Position numbers and translations under genes: made by a program. This document shows positions 56,601 through 64,000 of a stretch of 64,000 nt of DNA, one piece after another. Origin of the DNA: Sulfitobacter brevis (GTDB lineage: Bacteria; Pseudomonadota; Alphaproteobacteria; Rhodobacterales; Rhodobacteraceae); NCBI RefSeq assembly GCF_900112755.1, contig NZ_FOMW01000006.1:62001-126000 (forward strand), given 5' to 3'. The notes beneath the pieces are model-generated. The model did no database searches and was not told where the DNA came from. It saw only the letters and a program-made list of their open reading frames with translations. Each line of letters starts with the position of its first letter. Position 1 is the first letter of the stretch.

Positions 56601-57393
56601 TGACGTGACCCATTTCATTTGCGACATCACAGACCGGATCGCCACGGTGCGGCTGGACCGCCCCGAGCGCAAGAACCCGCTGACCTTTGAAAGCTATGCC
56701 GAGATGCGCGACTGGTTTCGCGATCTTGTTTATGCCGATGATGTCGATGTGGTGATTTTCGGCTCCAACGGCGGCAATTTCAGTTCGGGCGGGGATGTGC
56801 ACGATATCATCGGACCGTTGACGCGGATGAACATGAAAGAACTGTTGCGCTTTACCCGCATGACCGGCGATCTGGTCAAGGCCATCGTGAATTGCGGCAA
56901 ACCGGTGATTGCGGCGGTGGACGGGATTTGTGTGGGCGCGGGGGCGATCATTGCGATGGCCTCGGACCTGCGGCTGGCCACACCGGAGGCGAAGACCGCG
57001 TTTCTGTTTACCCGTGTTGGCTTGGCAGGCTGTGACATGGGCGCTTGTGCGATCCTGCCACGGGTGATCGGCCAGACCCGCGCGGCGGAACTGCTCTATA
57101 CGGGGCGCTCGATGTCGGCTGATGAGGGCGAGCGTTGGGGGTTCTTCAACCGCTTGGTGGCGGGCGATGCTTTGGAGGATGAGGCAATGAAGCTGGCACG
57201 GCAAATTCAGGCCGGGCCGAATTTTGCCCATATGATGACCAAGACAATGTTGGCGCAGGAATGGTCGATGTCGATTGAACAGGCGATTGAAGCCGAGGCG
57301 CAGGCGCAGGCGATATGCATGCAGACCGGCGATTTCGAGCGGGCGTATAAGGCGTTTGTGGCGAAAGAGCGCCCTGTGTTCGAGGGGGATTGA
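56593..57393 (+). CDS. crotonase-fold (enoyl-CoA hydratase/isomerase family) enzyme lacking the hydratase glutamates
   Basis: 266 residues. The oxyanion-hole regions [10 protein letters not shown] and [19 protein letters not shown] and the stretch [19 protein letters not shown] fix the crotonase fold. Where hydratases have two catalytic glutamates (GCEL... and QPEI...), this protein has Ile and Arg. It carries Asp in GCDMGA, near the position of the aspartate in MenB, BadI and 4-chlorobenzoyl-CoA dehalogenase. It may thus be a hydrolase or ring-opening enzyme rather than a simple hydratase. The assignment of reaction is inference. Confidence 0.88.
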   Translation: MRSDVTHFICDITDRIATVRLDRPERKNPLTFESYAEMRDWFRDLVYADDVDVVIFGSNGGNFSSGGDVHDIIGPLTRMNMKELLRFTRMTGDLVKAIVNCGKPVIAAVDGICVGAGAIIAMASDLRLATPEAKTAFLFTRVGLAGCDMGACAILPRVIGQTRAAELLYTGRSMSADEGERWGFFNRLVAGDALEDEAMKLARQIQAGPNFAHMMTKTMLAQEWSMSIEQAIEAEAQAQAICMQTGDFERAYKAFVAKERPVFEGD

Positions 57394-57410
57394 TTTTGGT
57401 GACTGTAGAA

Positions 57411-57427
57411 GCCTCCGGCGGGAGTTT
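57411..57427 (+). repeat. short GCCTCCGGCGGGAGTTT element
   Basis: A small CTCC-GGCG-GGAG hairpin followed by TTT in the 66-base gap between the crotonase-fold and acyl-CoA dehydrogenase genes. Similar GC-rich elements recur between genes in Rhodobacterales as recalled from general experience. It is weak as a terminator. Confidence 0.35.
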
Positions 57428-57459
57428 GACGGACCAACTGAAGCTGGCGGGGTGTAGGC

Positions 57460-58605
57460 ATGGCTGATCGGACGTTTTTGGCTTGGCCGTTTTTTGAAGA
57501 GCGGCATCGTGAGTTGGCCGAGGCGCTGGACGCTTGGGCCGGGCGCGAGCTTGGCGCGGTGGATCACGGCGACACCGATGCGGCGTGCCGTAAGTTGGTG
57601 GCAATGTTGGGCGGGGGCGGTTGGTTGCGCCATTCGGGCGCGGAAGCAGGCGAGGCGCTGGATGTGCGCAGCTTGTGCCTGATCCGCGAGACCTTGGCCC
57701 GCCATGACGGGTTGGCGGATTTTGCATTTGCGATGCAGGGGCTGGGCACGGGGGCAATATCGCTGTTTGGCTCGTCCGAGCAGCAGGCGGAATGGTTGCC
57801 GAAGACGCGAACTGGTGCGGCGATTTCGGCCTTTGCTCTGACCGAACCGCAGTCGGGCTCGGATGTGGCGAATTCCACGATGACGGCGACGGTGGATGGC
57901 AACGGCTTTGTGCTCGACGGGCGCAAGACGTGGATTTCCAATGGCGGGATTGCCGACGTTTATACCGTATTTGCGCGGACCGGAGAGGCGCCGGGGGCCA
58001 AGGGGCTTTCGGCCTTTGTGGTGCCTGCGGACACGCCGGGATTAAAGATTGAGGAGCGGTTAGAGGTGATTGCACCTCATCCGCTGGCGACATTGCATTT
58101 TGATCAGGTGCGGGTGCCCGGCTCGGCGTTGATCGGCGGGGCGGGGCGTGGCTTTGGCATCGCGATGTCGGTGTTGGATGTGTTCCGCTCGACCGTGGCG
58201 GCGGCGGCGCTGGGATTTGCCCGCCGTGCGCTGGACGAGGCGGTCTCGCGGGTCACCACGCGGCATGTGCAGGGGGCACCGCTGAGTGATTTGCAGATGG
58301 TGCAGGGGCATATCGCCGATATGGCGGTGGATGTGGATGCCAGCGCCTTGCTGATTTACCGCGCTGCATGGGCCAAGGATTCAGGCGCGCCGCGGGTGAC
58401 GCGGGAGGCGGCGATGGCCAAGCTTTTTGCCACCGATCAGGCGCAAAAGGTCATTGACCGCGCTGTGCAATTGCATGGCGGTGACGGGGTCAAGCACGGT
58501 GAGACTGTGGAGCGGCTCTACCGCGAGATACGCGCCTTGCGGATCTATGAGGGTGCGTCGGATGTGCAGCGCGTGGTGATCGCACGCCAGACTTTGGGGA
58601 GATAG
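57460..58605 (+). CDS. acyl-CoA dehydrogenase
   Basis: 381 residues with the full fold: N-terminal helices, FAD-contact [14 protein letters not shown] and [15 protein letters not shown] in the middle barrel, then C-terminal helices with [20 protein letters not shown] and [10 protein letters not shown], whose glutamate is the usual catalytic base. It would oxidise an acyl-CoA intermediate of the 2-aminobenzoyl-CoA pathway, passing electrons to ETF. The substrate is inferred from context. Confidence 0.93.
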   Translation: MADRTFLAWPFFEERHRELAEALDAWAGRELGAVDHGDTDAACRKLVAMLGGGGWLRHSGAEAGEALDVRSLCLIRETLARHDGLADFAFAMQGLGTGAISLFGSSEQQAEWLPKTRTGAAISAFALTEPQSGSDVANSTMTATVDGNGFVLDGRKTWISNGGIADVYTVFARTGEAPGAKGLSAFVVPADTPGLKIEERLEVIAPHPLATLHFDQVRVPGSALIGGAGRGFGIAMSVLDVFRSTVAAAALGFARRALDEAVSRVTTRHVQGAPLSDLQMVQGHIADMAVDVDASALLIYRAAWAKDSGAPRVTREAAMAKLFATDQAQKVIDRAVQLHGGDGVKHGETVERLYREIRALRIYEGASDVQRVVIARQTLGR

Positions 58606-58607
58606 AA

Positions 58608-60224
58608 ATGTTCGCGAGTGGCCATGTCGATAGCTTTGCACGGGACAACCTGCCGCCCGAGGCCGCGCTGCCCGAATTCCGGTTGGAGGGCTTTGAGTAT
58701 CCCGAGCGGTTGAACCTCGGGGTGGAGCTGACCGATGCGATGGTGGCGCGCGGCTTTGGCGACCATACTGCGCTCATCGGGAACGGGCGGCGGCGGACCT
58801 ATAAGGAGCTGTCCGACTGGACCAATAAACTCGCGGCGGCTTTGGTGGAAAACCTCGGCGTGAAGCCGGGCAACCGCGTGTTGATCCGTTCGGCCAATAA
58901 CCCCGCGATGGTGGCCTGCTGGCTGGCGGCGACCAAGGCGGGCGCGGTGGTGGTCAATACGATGCCGATGCTGCGTGCCGGAGAGTTGGCGGCGATTGTC
59001 GACAAGGCCGAGATTAGCCATGCGCTGTGCGATACCCGCCTGATGGACGAGATGGCTGCCTGTGCGAAAACCTCGAAGTATCTCAAAACGGTGGTGGGGT
59101 TCGACGGCACCTCGAACCACGATGCAGAGCTGGACCGGCTGGCGCTGGAAAAGCCGGTGCGATTTGCCGCCGTGGACACGGCGCAGGATGATGTGGCGCT
59201 GTTGGGCTTCACCTCGGGCACCACGGGCAACCCCAAGGCGACGATGCATTATCATCGCGATTTGCTGATCATCGCGGACGGCTATGCCAAAGAGGTATTG
59301 GGCGTGACGCCCGAGGATGTTTTTGTTGGCTCCCCGCCCTTGGCCTTTACCTTTGGCTTGGGTGGTTTGGCGGTCTTCCCGCTGCGCTTTGGCGCGGCGG
59401 CGACCTTGCTGGAGACGGCAAGCCCGCCCAATATGATCGAGATCATCGAGAAATATCGCGCCACTGTGTGCTTCACCGCGCCCACCGCCTATCGCGCGAT
59501 GTTGCAGGCGATGGAGCAGGGGGCGGATCTGTCGTCCTTGCGCGCGGCTGTCAGCGCGGGAGAGACTTTGCCCGCACCTGTGTATCATGACTGGAAGGAA
59601 AAGACCGGCAAACCGATGCTGGACGGGATCGGCTCGACCGAGATGCTGCATATCTTTATCTCCAACCGGTTTGACGACCATAAGGCCGCCTGCACGGGCA
59701 AACCTGTCACCGGCTATGAGGCCAAGATCATTGACGAAAACGGCGATGAGGTGCCTGATGGCGAGGTCGGGCGATTGGCCGTGCGCGGGCCAACAGGGTG
59801 TCGTTACCTCAATGATCCACGGCAGGGCGAATATGTCAGCGGCGGATGGAATATCACCGGCGACAGTTTCTCCAGGGATGCCGAGGGCTATCTGCATTTT
59901 GCCGCCCGCAATGATGATATGATCATTTCGGCGGGCTATAATATCGCGGGGCCGGAAGTGGAGGCGGCTTTGCTCAGCCATGCGTTTGTCAGCGAATGTG
60001 GCGTGGTGGCGGCACCGGACGAACAGCGGGGCGCGATTGTGCAGGCGCATGTGGTGCTGGCCGAGGGCGTGGCGCGGGATGCGTTGACCGTGAAGATACT
60101 GCAAGACCATGTGAAGGCGACCATCGCGCCTTATAAATACCCGCGAGACGTGGTGTTTATTGACGCACTGCCCAAAACCGCGACGGGTAAAATCCAGCGC
60201 TTTGCCTTGCGAACAAAGTCATGA
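58608..60224 (+). CDS. aryl-CoA ligase, probably 2-aminobenzoate-CoA ligase
   Basis: 538 residues, AMP-forming acyl-CoA synthetase of the benzoate-CoA ligase group. The ATP loop is [17 protein letters not shown], then [14 protein letters not shown], the [14 protein letters not shown] hinge region, and the C-terminal catalytic lysine in [10 protein letters not shown]. With kynureninase next to it making anthranilate, 2-aminobenzoate is the expected substrate. GGGGAGATAG is the ribosome site. Its stop overlaps the kynA start by four bases. Confidence 0.9.
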   Translation: MFASGHVDSFARDNLPPEAALPEFRLEGFEYPERLNLGVELTDAMVARGFGDHTALIGNGRRRTYKELSDWTNKLAAALVENLGVKPGNRVLIRSANNPAMVACWLAATKAGAVVVNTMPMLRAGELAAIVDKAEISHALCDTRLMDEMAACAKTSKYLKTVVGFDGTSNHDAELDRLALEKPVRFAAVDTAQDDVALLGFTSGTTGNPKATMHYHRDLLIIADGYAKEVLGVTPEDVFVGSPPLAFTFGLGGLAVFPLRFGAAATLLETASPPNMIEIIEKYRATVCFTAPTAYRAMLQAMEQGADLSSLRAAVSAGETLPAPVYHDWKEKTGKPMLDGIGSTEMLHIFISNRFDDHKAACTGKPVTGYEAKIIDENGDEVPDGEVGRLAVRGPTGCRYLNDPRQGEYVSGGWNITGDSFSRDAEGYLHFAARNDDMIISAGYNIAGPEVEAALLSHAFVSECGVVAAPDEQRGAIVQAHVVLAEGVARDALTVKILQDHVKATIAPYKYPRDVVFIDALPKTATGKIQRFALRTKS

Positions 60225-61048
60225 GCGAGTTTGACAAAGCTGCGCAGGGGGCCAAGATGGATTTTGCCAAGGACATGTCCTATGGCGATTATTTGGGACT
60301 TGATGCGATTCTGAACGCGCAGCACCCGCTGTCGGATGCACATGACGAGATGTTGTTTATCGTGCAGCACCAGACCTCGGAATTGTGGATGCGCTTGGCA
60401 ATCCACGAGCTGCAGCAGGCGCGGCGGGTGATGCTGGCGGGCGACCTGAAACAGGCGTTCAAGATGTTGTCCCGCGTGGCGCGGATATTCGAGCAGTTGA
60501 ACGGCGCCTGGGACGTGCTGCGCACTATGACGCCGAGCGAATACACTCAATTCCGCCCGTCGCTTGGCAATTCTTCGGGCTTTCAATCGCACCAGTACCG
60601 TCTGGTGGAATATCTGCTGGGCAACCGAAACGGCGCCTTGATGAAACTGCATGAGCACCGCGATGCCGCCTATGCGGCATTGAAAGACGAATTGGCGCAG
60701 CCGAGCCTCTATCAGGTGGCGATTGGTGTGCTGACCCAGCGGTTGGGCGTACAAGACCATGCAGGTGCTGCGGCAACCACAGCTTGGCAGGCGCAGGACG
60801 CGGTTCAGGATCTGTGGCAAAAGGTTTATGAAGACCCCGCAACATATTGGGATCTTTATGAATTGGCCGAAAAGCTTGTCGATCTGGAAGACTACTTCCG
60901 GCGCTGGCGGTTCAACCATGTCACCACTGTGGAACGGATTATCGGGTTTAAACGCGGCACCGGCGGCACATCGGGCGTGGCCTATTTGCGCAAGATGCTG
61001 GAAGTTGAGCTTTTCCCAGAGTTATGGAACGTGAGAGGAGCCCTGTAA
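60221..61048 (+). CDS. kynA: tryptophan 2,3-dioxygenase
   Basis: 275 residues, near the bacterial norm of about 280. This haem enzyme opens the indole ring of L-tryptophan to N-formylkynurenine. Seen are [37 protein letters not shown] (the distal histidine region), FNQxRP-like [21 protein letters not shown], and the proximal-histidine part [30 protein letters not shown] overlap with the ligase gene; kynU begins directly after its stop. Confidence 0.95.
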   Translation: MSEFDKAAQGAKMDFAKDMSYGDYLGLDAILNAQHPLSDAHDEMLFIVQHQTSELWMRLAIHELQQARRVMLAGDLKQAFKMLSRVARIFEQLNGAWDVLRTMTPSEYTQFRPSLGNSSGFQSHQYRLVEYLLGNRNGALMKLHEHRDAAYAALKDELAQPSLYQVAIGVLTQRLGVQDHAGAAATTAWQAQDAVQDLWQKVYEDPATYWDLYELAEKLVDLEDYFRRWRFNHVTTVERIIGFKRGTGGTSGVAYLRKMLEVELFPELWNVRGAL

Positions 61049-62239
61049 GTGGCTGAAGTATTGAACAAAGATGCGTTTATCCTGCCTGAGGGCGTGATTT
61101 ACTTGGATGGTAATTCGCTGGGGCCAATGCCCAAGGTGGTGCCCGCCCGCGTGCAAGAAGTTATGACCGGCGAATGGGCGCAAATGCTGATCCGCGCGTG
61201 GAATGCGGCGGGCTGGATGGCGATGCCCGAACGGGTCGGCAACAGTGTTGGCCGCTTGATCGGCGCGCCCGAAGGCTCGATCGTGATGGGCGATACCCTG
61301 TCGATCAAAGTGTTTCAGGCGCTGTCCTCGGCGGTGAAAATGCGCCCAGATCGCAAGGTGATACTAAGCGATACGGGTAACTTTCCGAGCGATCTTTATA
61401 TGGCCGAAGGTTTGGTCGGGCTGCTGGAGCAAGGCTATGAGCTGCGCACCGTGGCGCCCGAGGACGTCGCGGGATCAATGACCGATGATATCGCCGTGGT
61501 GATGCTGACGGAGGTGGATTACCGCACCGGCCGCATGCACGATATGGCGGCGATCACCAAGCTGGCGCAGGACAACGGCTCGGTTATGGTCTGGGATCTT
61601 GCCCATTCGGCGGGCGCGATCCCTGTTGATCTGGCGGGATCAAACTGCGAATTCGCGGTGGGCTGCACCTATAAATACCTCAACGGCGGGCCGGGCGCGC
61701 CAGCGTTCATCTATGTCCGTCCTGATTTGGCCGATGGCGCCACGCCCGCGCTCAGCGGGTGGCTGGGCCACCGCCAGCCCTTTGACTTTGACATCAACTA
61801 CACCCCTGCCAAAGGGATTGAGCGGATGCGCGTTGGCACCCCGCCGATCTTGCAGATGGCCGCCCTGGAGGCCGCGATGACGGTTTGGGAGGGCGTCGAT
61901 ATGCACGACCTGCGCCGCGACTCGCTGGCCTTACAGGAACAGTTCATCACCGAGGTCGAGCGCGACGTTCCACAGCTCACGCTGGCCAGTCCGCGGGACG
62001 GGGCAGTGCGTGGATCACAGGTGTCTTTCCGGTTCGAGCAGGGCTACGCTGCGATGCAGGCGGTGATCGACCGCGGCGTGATCGGCGACTTCCGCGCGCC
62101 CGACATCATGCGCTTTGGCTTCACGCCGCTTTATATCGACGCGGCCGACGTGAGCGCGGCCGTGGCCATCATCAAAGACGTGATGGACAACGCGTTGTGG
62201 GATACCGATAAATACAAAACCCGTTCAAGGGTTACATAG
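61049..62239 (+). CDS. kynU: kynureninase
   Basis: 396 residues from a GTG immediately after the kynA stop, with GAGAGGAG as ribosome site. It is a PLP enzyme that cleaves L-kynurenine to anthranilate and L-alanine. Seen are YLDGNSLGPMPK, MTDDIAVVMLTEVDYRTG, WDLAHSAGAIPVDL (aspartate for the PLP nitrogen) and the Schiff-base lysine in CTYKYLNGGPGAP. The product anthranilate feeds the ligase gene. Formamidase (kynB), needed between KynA and KynU, is not seen. Confidence 0.96.
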   Translation: MAEVLNKDAFILPEGVIYLDGNSLGPMPKVVPARVQEVMTGEWAQMLIRAWNAAGWMAMPERVGNSVGRLIGAPEGSIVMGDTLSIKVFQALSSAVKMRPDRKVILSDTGNFPSDLYMAEGLVGLLEQGYELRTVAPEDVAGSMTDDIAVVMLTEVDYRTGRMHDMAAITKLAQDNGSVMVWDLAHSAGAIPVDLAGSNCEFAVGCTYKYLNGGPGAPAFIYVRPDLADGATPALSGWLGHRQPFDFDINYTPAKGIERMRVGTPPILQMAALEAAMTVWEGVDMHDLRRDSLALQEQFITEVERDVPQLTLASPRDGAVRGSQVSFRFEQGYAAMQAVIDRGVIGDFRAPDIMRFGFTPLYIDAADVSAAVAIIKDVMDNALWDTDKYKTRSRVT

Positions 62240-62244
62240 AAATT

Positions 62245-62271
62245 CGCCTGCTGCGGGAGTGGCGGCAGGCG
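62245..62271 (+). terminator. hairpin after kynU
   Basis: CGCCTGCTGC pairs with GGCGGCAGGCG over ten base pairs including one G-U, loop GGGAGTG, 5 bases after the kynU stop. There is no T-run. It may be an attenuating or stabilising structure before the transporter genes. Confidence 0.45.
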
Positions 62272-62321
62272 CATCAAGGCGGGCCCGTTTCACGAGGCCC
62301 ATCACACCAAGGGAGAGAAGA

Positions 62322-63467
62322 ATGAAACTGAAATCACTGATAACAGCTGCGGCGATTACCGCGCTTTCGGCGGGCGGCGCGCTGGCTGATGCGCATGGCG
62401 GCAAGCTCAAGGTCGGCATGATCACCACCCTGTCGGGCGGCGGCGCTGGTCTTGGCATCGACGTGCGCGACGGCTTTATGCTGGCGATCAAGGGCAACGA
62501 CCAGATCGAGGTTGTCACCGAGGACGACCAGCAGAAACCCGATATCGCGGTGCAACTGGCCGACAAGATGATCCAGTCCGAAAAGGTCGATGTGCTGACC
62601 GGCATTATCTGGTCCAACCTCGCGATGGCGGTTGTACCTGCGGCCACGGCACAGGGTAAGTTCTACCTCTCGCCAAACGCAGGCCCCTCGGCGCTGGCAG
62701 GCAAGGGCTGTAGCCCGCTTTATTTTAACGTCTCATGGCAGAACGACGCCTTCAACGAGGCTGCGGGCGCTTGGGCCAACGAGAACGACATCAAGAAGGT
62801 TTTCCTGATGGCGCCGAACTATCCTGCCGGTCAGGATATGATCGCGGGCTTCAAACGCTTCTATAAAGGTGAAGTCGCCGAAGAGGTTTATACCAAGCTC
62901 GGCCAGACCGACTATGCCGCCGAGATCGCGCAAATCCGCGCCTCGGATGCCGATACGCTCTATTTCTTCCTACCAGGCGGCATGGGGATTTCCTTTATGA
63001 AGCAATACGCAGGCTCGGGCGTCGAGAAAAACCTGATGGGTCCGGCGTTCAGCTTTGACCAAGGTATTCTAGGCGCGATTGGCGATGCGGCTGTGGGCGT
63101 GAAGAACACCTCGCATTGGTCCAAGGACATCGACAACGAAGCCAACAAGAAGTTCGTCGCCGATTTCCAAGCCGAGTACGACCGTCTGCCCTCGCTCTAT
63201 GCGGCACAGGGGTATGACACAGCATTGCTGCTGGTTTCGGCCATGGGCAAGGCTGACGTGAATGACGCGGCTGCGTTTCAGGCAGCGCTTGAAGAAGCCG
63301 ATTTCGCCTCGGTGCGTGGCAAGTTCAAGTTTGGCCCGAACCACCACCCGATCCAGGACATCTTCATGCGTGAAGTCGTCAAGGAAGGCGACATCGTGAC
63401 CAACAAGATCCTTGGTGTCGCGGCGACAGACCACACCGACGTCTATGGCGCCGAGTGCAAAATGTGA
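62322..63467 (+). CDS. Liv-type ABC transporter periplasmic binding protein
   Basis: 381 residues with a signal peptide (MKLKSLITAAAITALSAGGALADA). It is a Peripla_BP_6/LivK-like protein: LKVGMITTLSGGGAGLGIDVRDGFMLA, IIWSNLAMAVVPAATAQGKFYLS, and SWQNDAFNEAAGAWANENDIKKVFLM. Such proteins bind branched amino acids, urea or aromatic acids. Its place after the kynurenine/anthranilate genes suggests uptake of an aromatic compound or tryptophan breakdown product, which is inference. Confidence 0.9.
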   Translation: MKLKSLITAAAITALSAGGALADAHGGKLKVGMITTLSGGGAGLGIDVRDGFMLAIKGNDQIEVVTEDDQQKPDIAVQLADKMIQSEKVDVLTGIIWSNLAMAVVPAATAQGKFYLSPNAGPSALAGKGCSPLYFNVSWQNDAFNEAAGAWANENDIKKVFLMAPNYPAGQDMIAGFKRFYKGEVAEEVYTKLGQTDYAAEIAQIRASDADTLYFFLPGGMGISFMKQYAGSGVEKNLMGPAFSFDQGILGAIGDAAVGVKNTSHWSKDIDNEANKKFVADFQAEYDRLPSLYAAQGYDTALLLVSAMGKADVNDAAAFQAALEEADFASVRGKFKFGPNHHPIQDIFMREVVKEGDIVTNKILGVAATDHTDVYGAECKM

Positions 63468-63474
63468 TGTGACC

Positions 63475-63498
63475 GGCTCCGGCATTTGTGCCGGAGCC
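63475..63498 (+). terminator. 10-bp perfect hairpin after the binding-protein gene
   Basis: GGCTCCGGCA-TTTG-TGCCGGAGCC, 7 bases after the stop, without a T-run. Binding-protein genes often carry such a structure, which stabilises their mRNA relative to the downstream permease genes. Confidence 0.55.
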
Positions 63499-63562
63499 AC
63501 CCTTAACGATTAATTCGGGCCATGATCCGGCGCATCCACCGGACAGAGGAACCATTCCCCCC

Positions 63563-64000
63563 ATGTCACCCATTCTTTTTATCGAACAAGTCCTGAACGG
63601 GCTGCAGTCAGGGATCATGTTGTTCCTGATGGCCGCCGGTCTGACCCTTATTTTCGGGGTGATGGGGCTGATCAATCTGGCCCACGGCTCTCTTTATATG
63701 GTTGGCGCTTTCGCAGCGGCGGCTGTGGCGGGCTGGACGGGGTCGTTTGTGCTGGCACTGGCCGGTGCATTGGCGGCTGCGGCGGCGGCGGGCGCTGTGA
63801 TCGAATTGCTGGTGATCCGCAGGCTTTATGACCGCGATCACCTTGATCAGGTACTGGCGACTTTTGCGCTGATCCTCATATTTTCCGAAAGTACACGGTG
63901 GCTCTTCGGCTCTTTCCCGCTTTATCTTGACGTGCCTGCTGCGCTTTCCGGTCCGGTGCGCTTGCCCGGGGGCATTTTGTATCCTGCCTACCGTCTGCTG
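63563..64000 (+). CDS. LivH-type ABC transporter permease (3' end outside window)
   Basis: The first 146 residues of a branched-chain amino-acid-type permease: MSPILFIEQVLNGLQSG, MLFLMAAGLTLIFGVMGLINLAHGSLYM, then a helix pair around LAGALAAAAAAG and LATFALILIFSE. GGGTGAMG-like LivH hallmarks such as NLAHG are present. The frame is open to the window edge. LivM and the ATPase genes should follow. Confidence 0.9.
   Translation, partial: MSPILFIEQVLNGLQSGIMLFLMAAGLTLIFGVMGLINLAHGSLYMVGAFAAAAVAGWTGSFVLALAGALAAAAAAGAVIELLVIRRLYDRDHLDQVLATFALILIFSESTRWLFGSFPLYLDVPAALSGPVRLPGGILYPAYRLL

Overview
The window looks like a chromosomal segment of a Rhodobacterales (Roseobacter-group) alphaproteobacterium. 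The evidence is GC-rich coding sequence with the family's typical gene set: a division/cell-wall (dcw) cluster running mraZ to lpxC-bamD-recN, CobS and CobT of the aerobic cobaltochelatase, DUF2484-like proteins between murC and murB, an alphaproteobacterial LexA box (GAAC-N7-GAAC), and a DUF1127 gene with CCUCCUCCC-loop small RNAs. No rRNA, tRNA, CRISPR array, insertion sequence or prophage was found.

Layout. 1-12.9 kb is housekeeping: the end of a GntR/FCD regulator, a membrane glycosyltransferase with a GspE-like N-terminus, carA, a GatB/YqeY protein, an overlapping HisKA_2 histidine kinase and receiver pair, a DUF2244 protein, pyruvate carboxylase and a UvrD/PcrA-type helicase with a LexA box 41 bases before its start. 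13.0-13.9 kb on the minus strand holds two small-RNA units. One is a DUF1127 gene followed by C-rich-loop hairpins and a terminator. The other is a stand-alone pair of CCUCCUCCC hairpins. Both are preceded by the same 20-base palindromic element at the same distance from a promoter-like hexamer. An Mrp-type ATPase and an unknown membrane protein follow.

15.9-45.5 kb is the dcw region. A 10-bp-phased GGG array and a long non-coding leader precede mraZ-rsmH-ftsL-ftsI-murE-murF-mraY. After glsA (minus strand) come murD, a minus-strand flavoprotein and a peroxiredoxin-like gene, then ftsW-murG-murC, four tiny membrane-protein genes chained by 4-base overlaps, murB-ddl-ftsQ-ftsA-ftsZ, lpxC, bamD, recN and a CLC chloride channel. 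Together these genes make the lipid-linked peptidoglycan precursor, build the divisome, and start lipid A and outer-membrane assembly.

45.5-53.0 kb (mostly minus strand) carries a DUF427 protein, an M24 aminopeptidase, cobT, a Thr/Ala/Asp-rich PRC-barrel protein (plus strand), cobS and a DgoK-like protein that lacks the usual nucleotide-binding motifs.

53.1-64.0 kb is a tightly packed plus-strand catabolic operon: a 2-aminobenzoyl-CoA monooxygenase/reductase-type fusion, SDR, MarR regulator, crotonase-fold enzyme, acyl-CoA dehydrogenase, aryl-CoA ligase, tryptophan 2,3-dioxygenase and kynureninase, then a Liv-type ABC transporter running off the end. The expected flow is tryptophan to kynurenine to anthranilate to 2-aminobenzoyl-CoA, then ring reduction and beta-oxidation. 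A kynurenine formamidase is not in the window.
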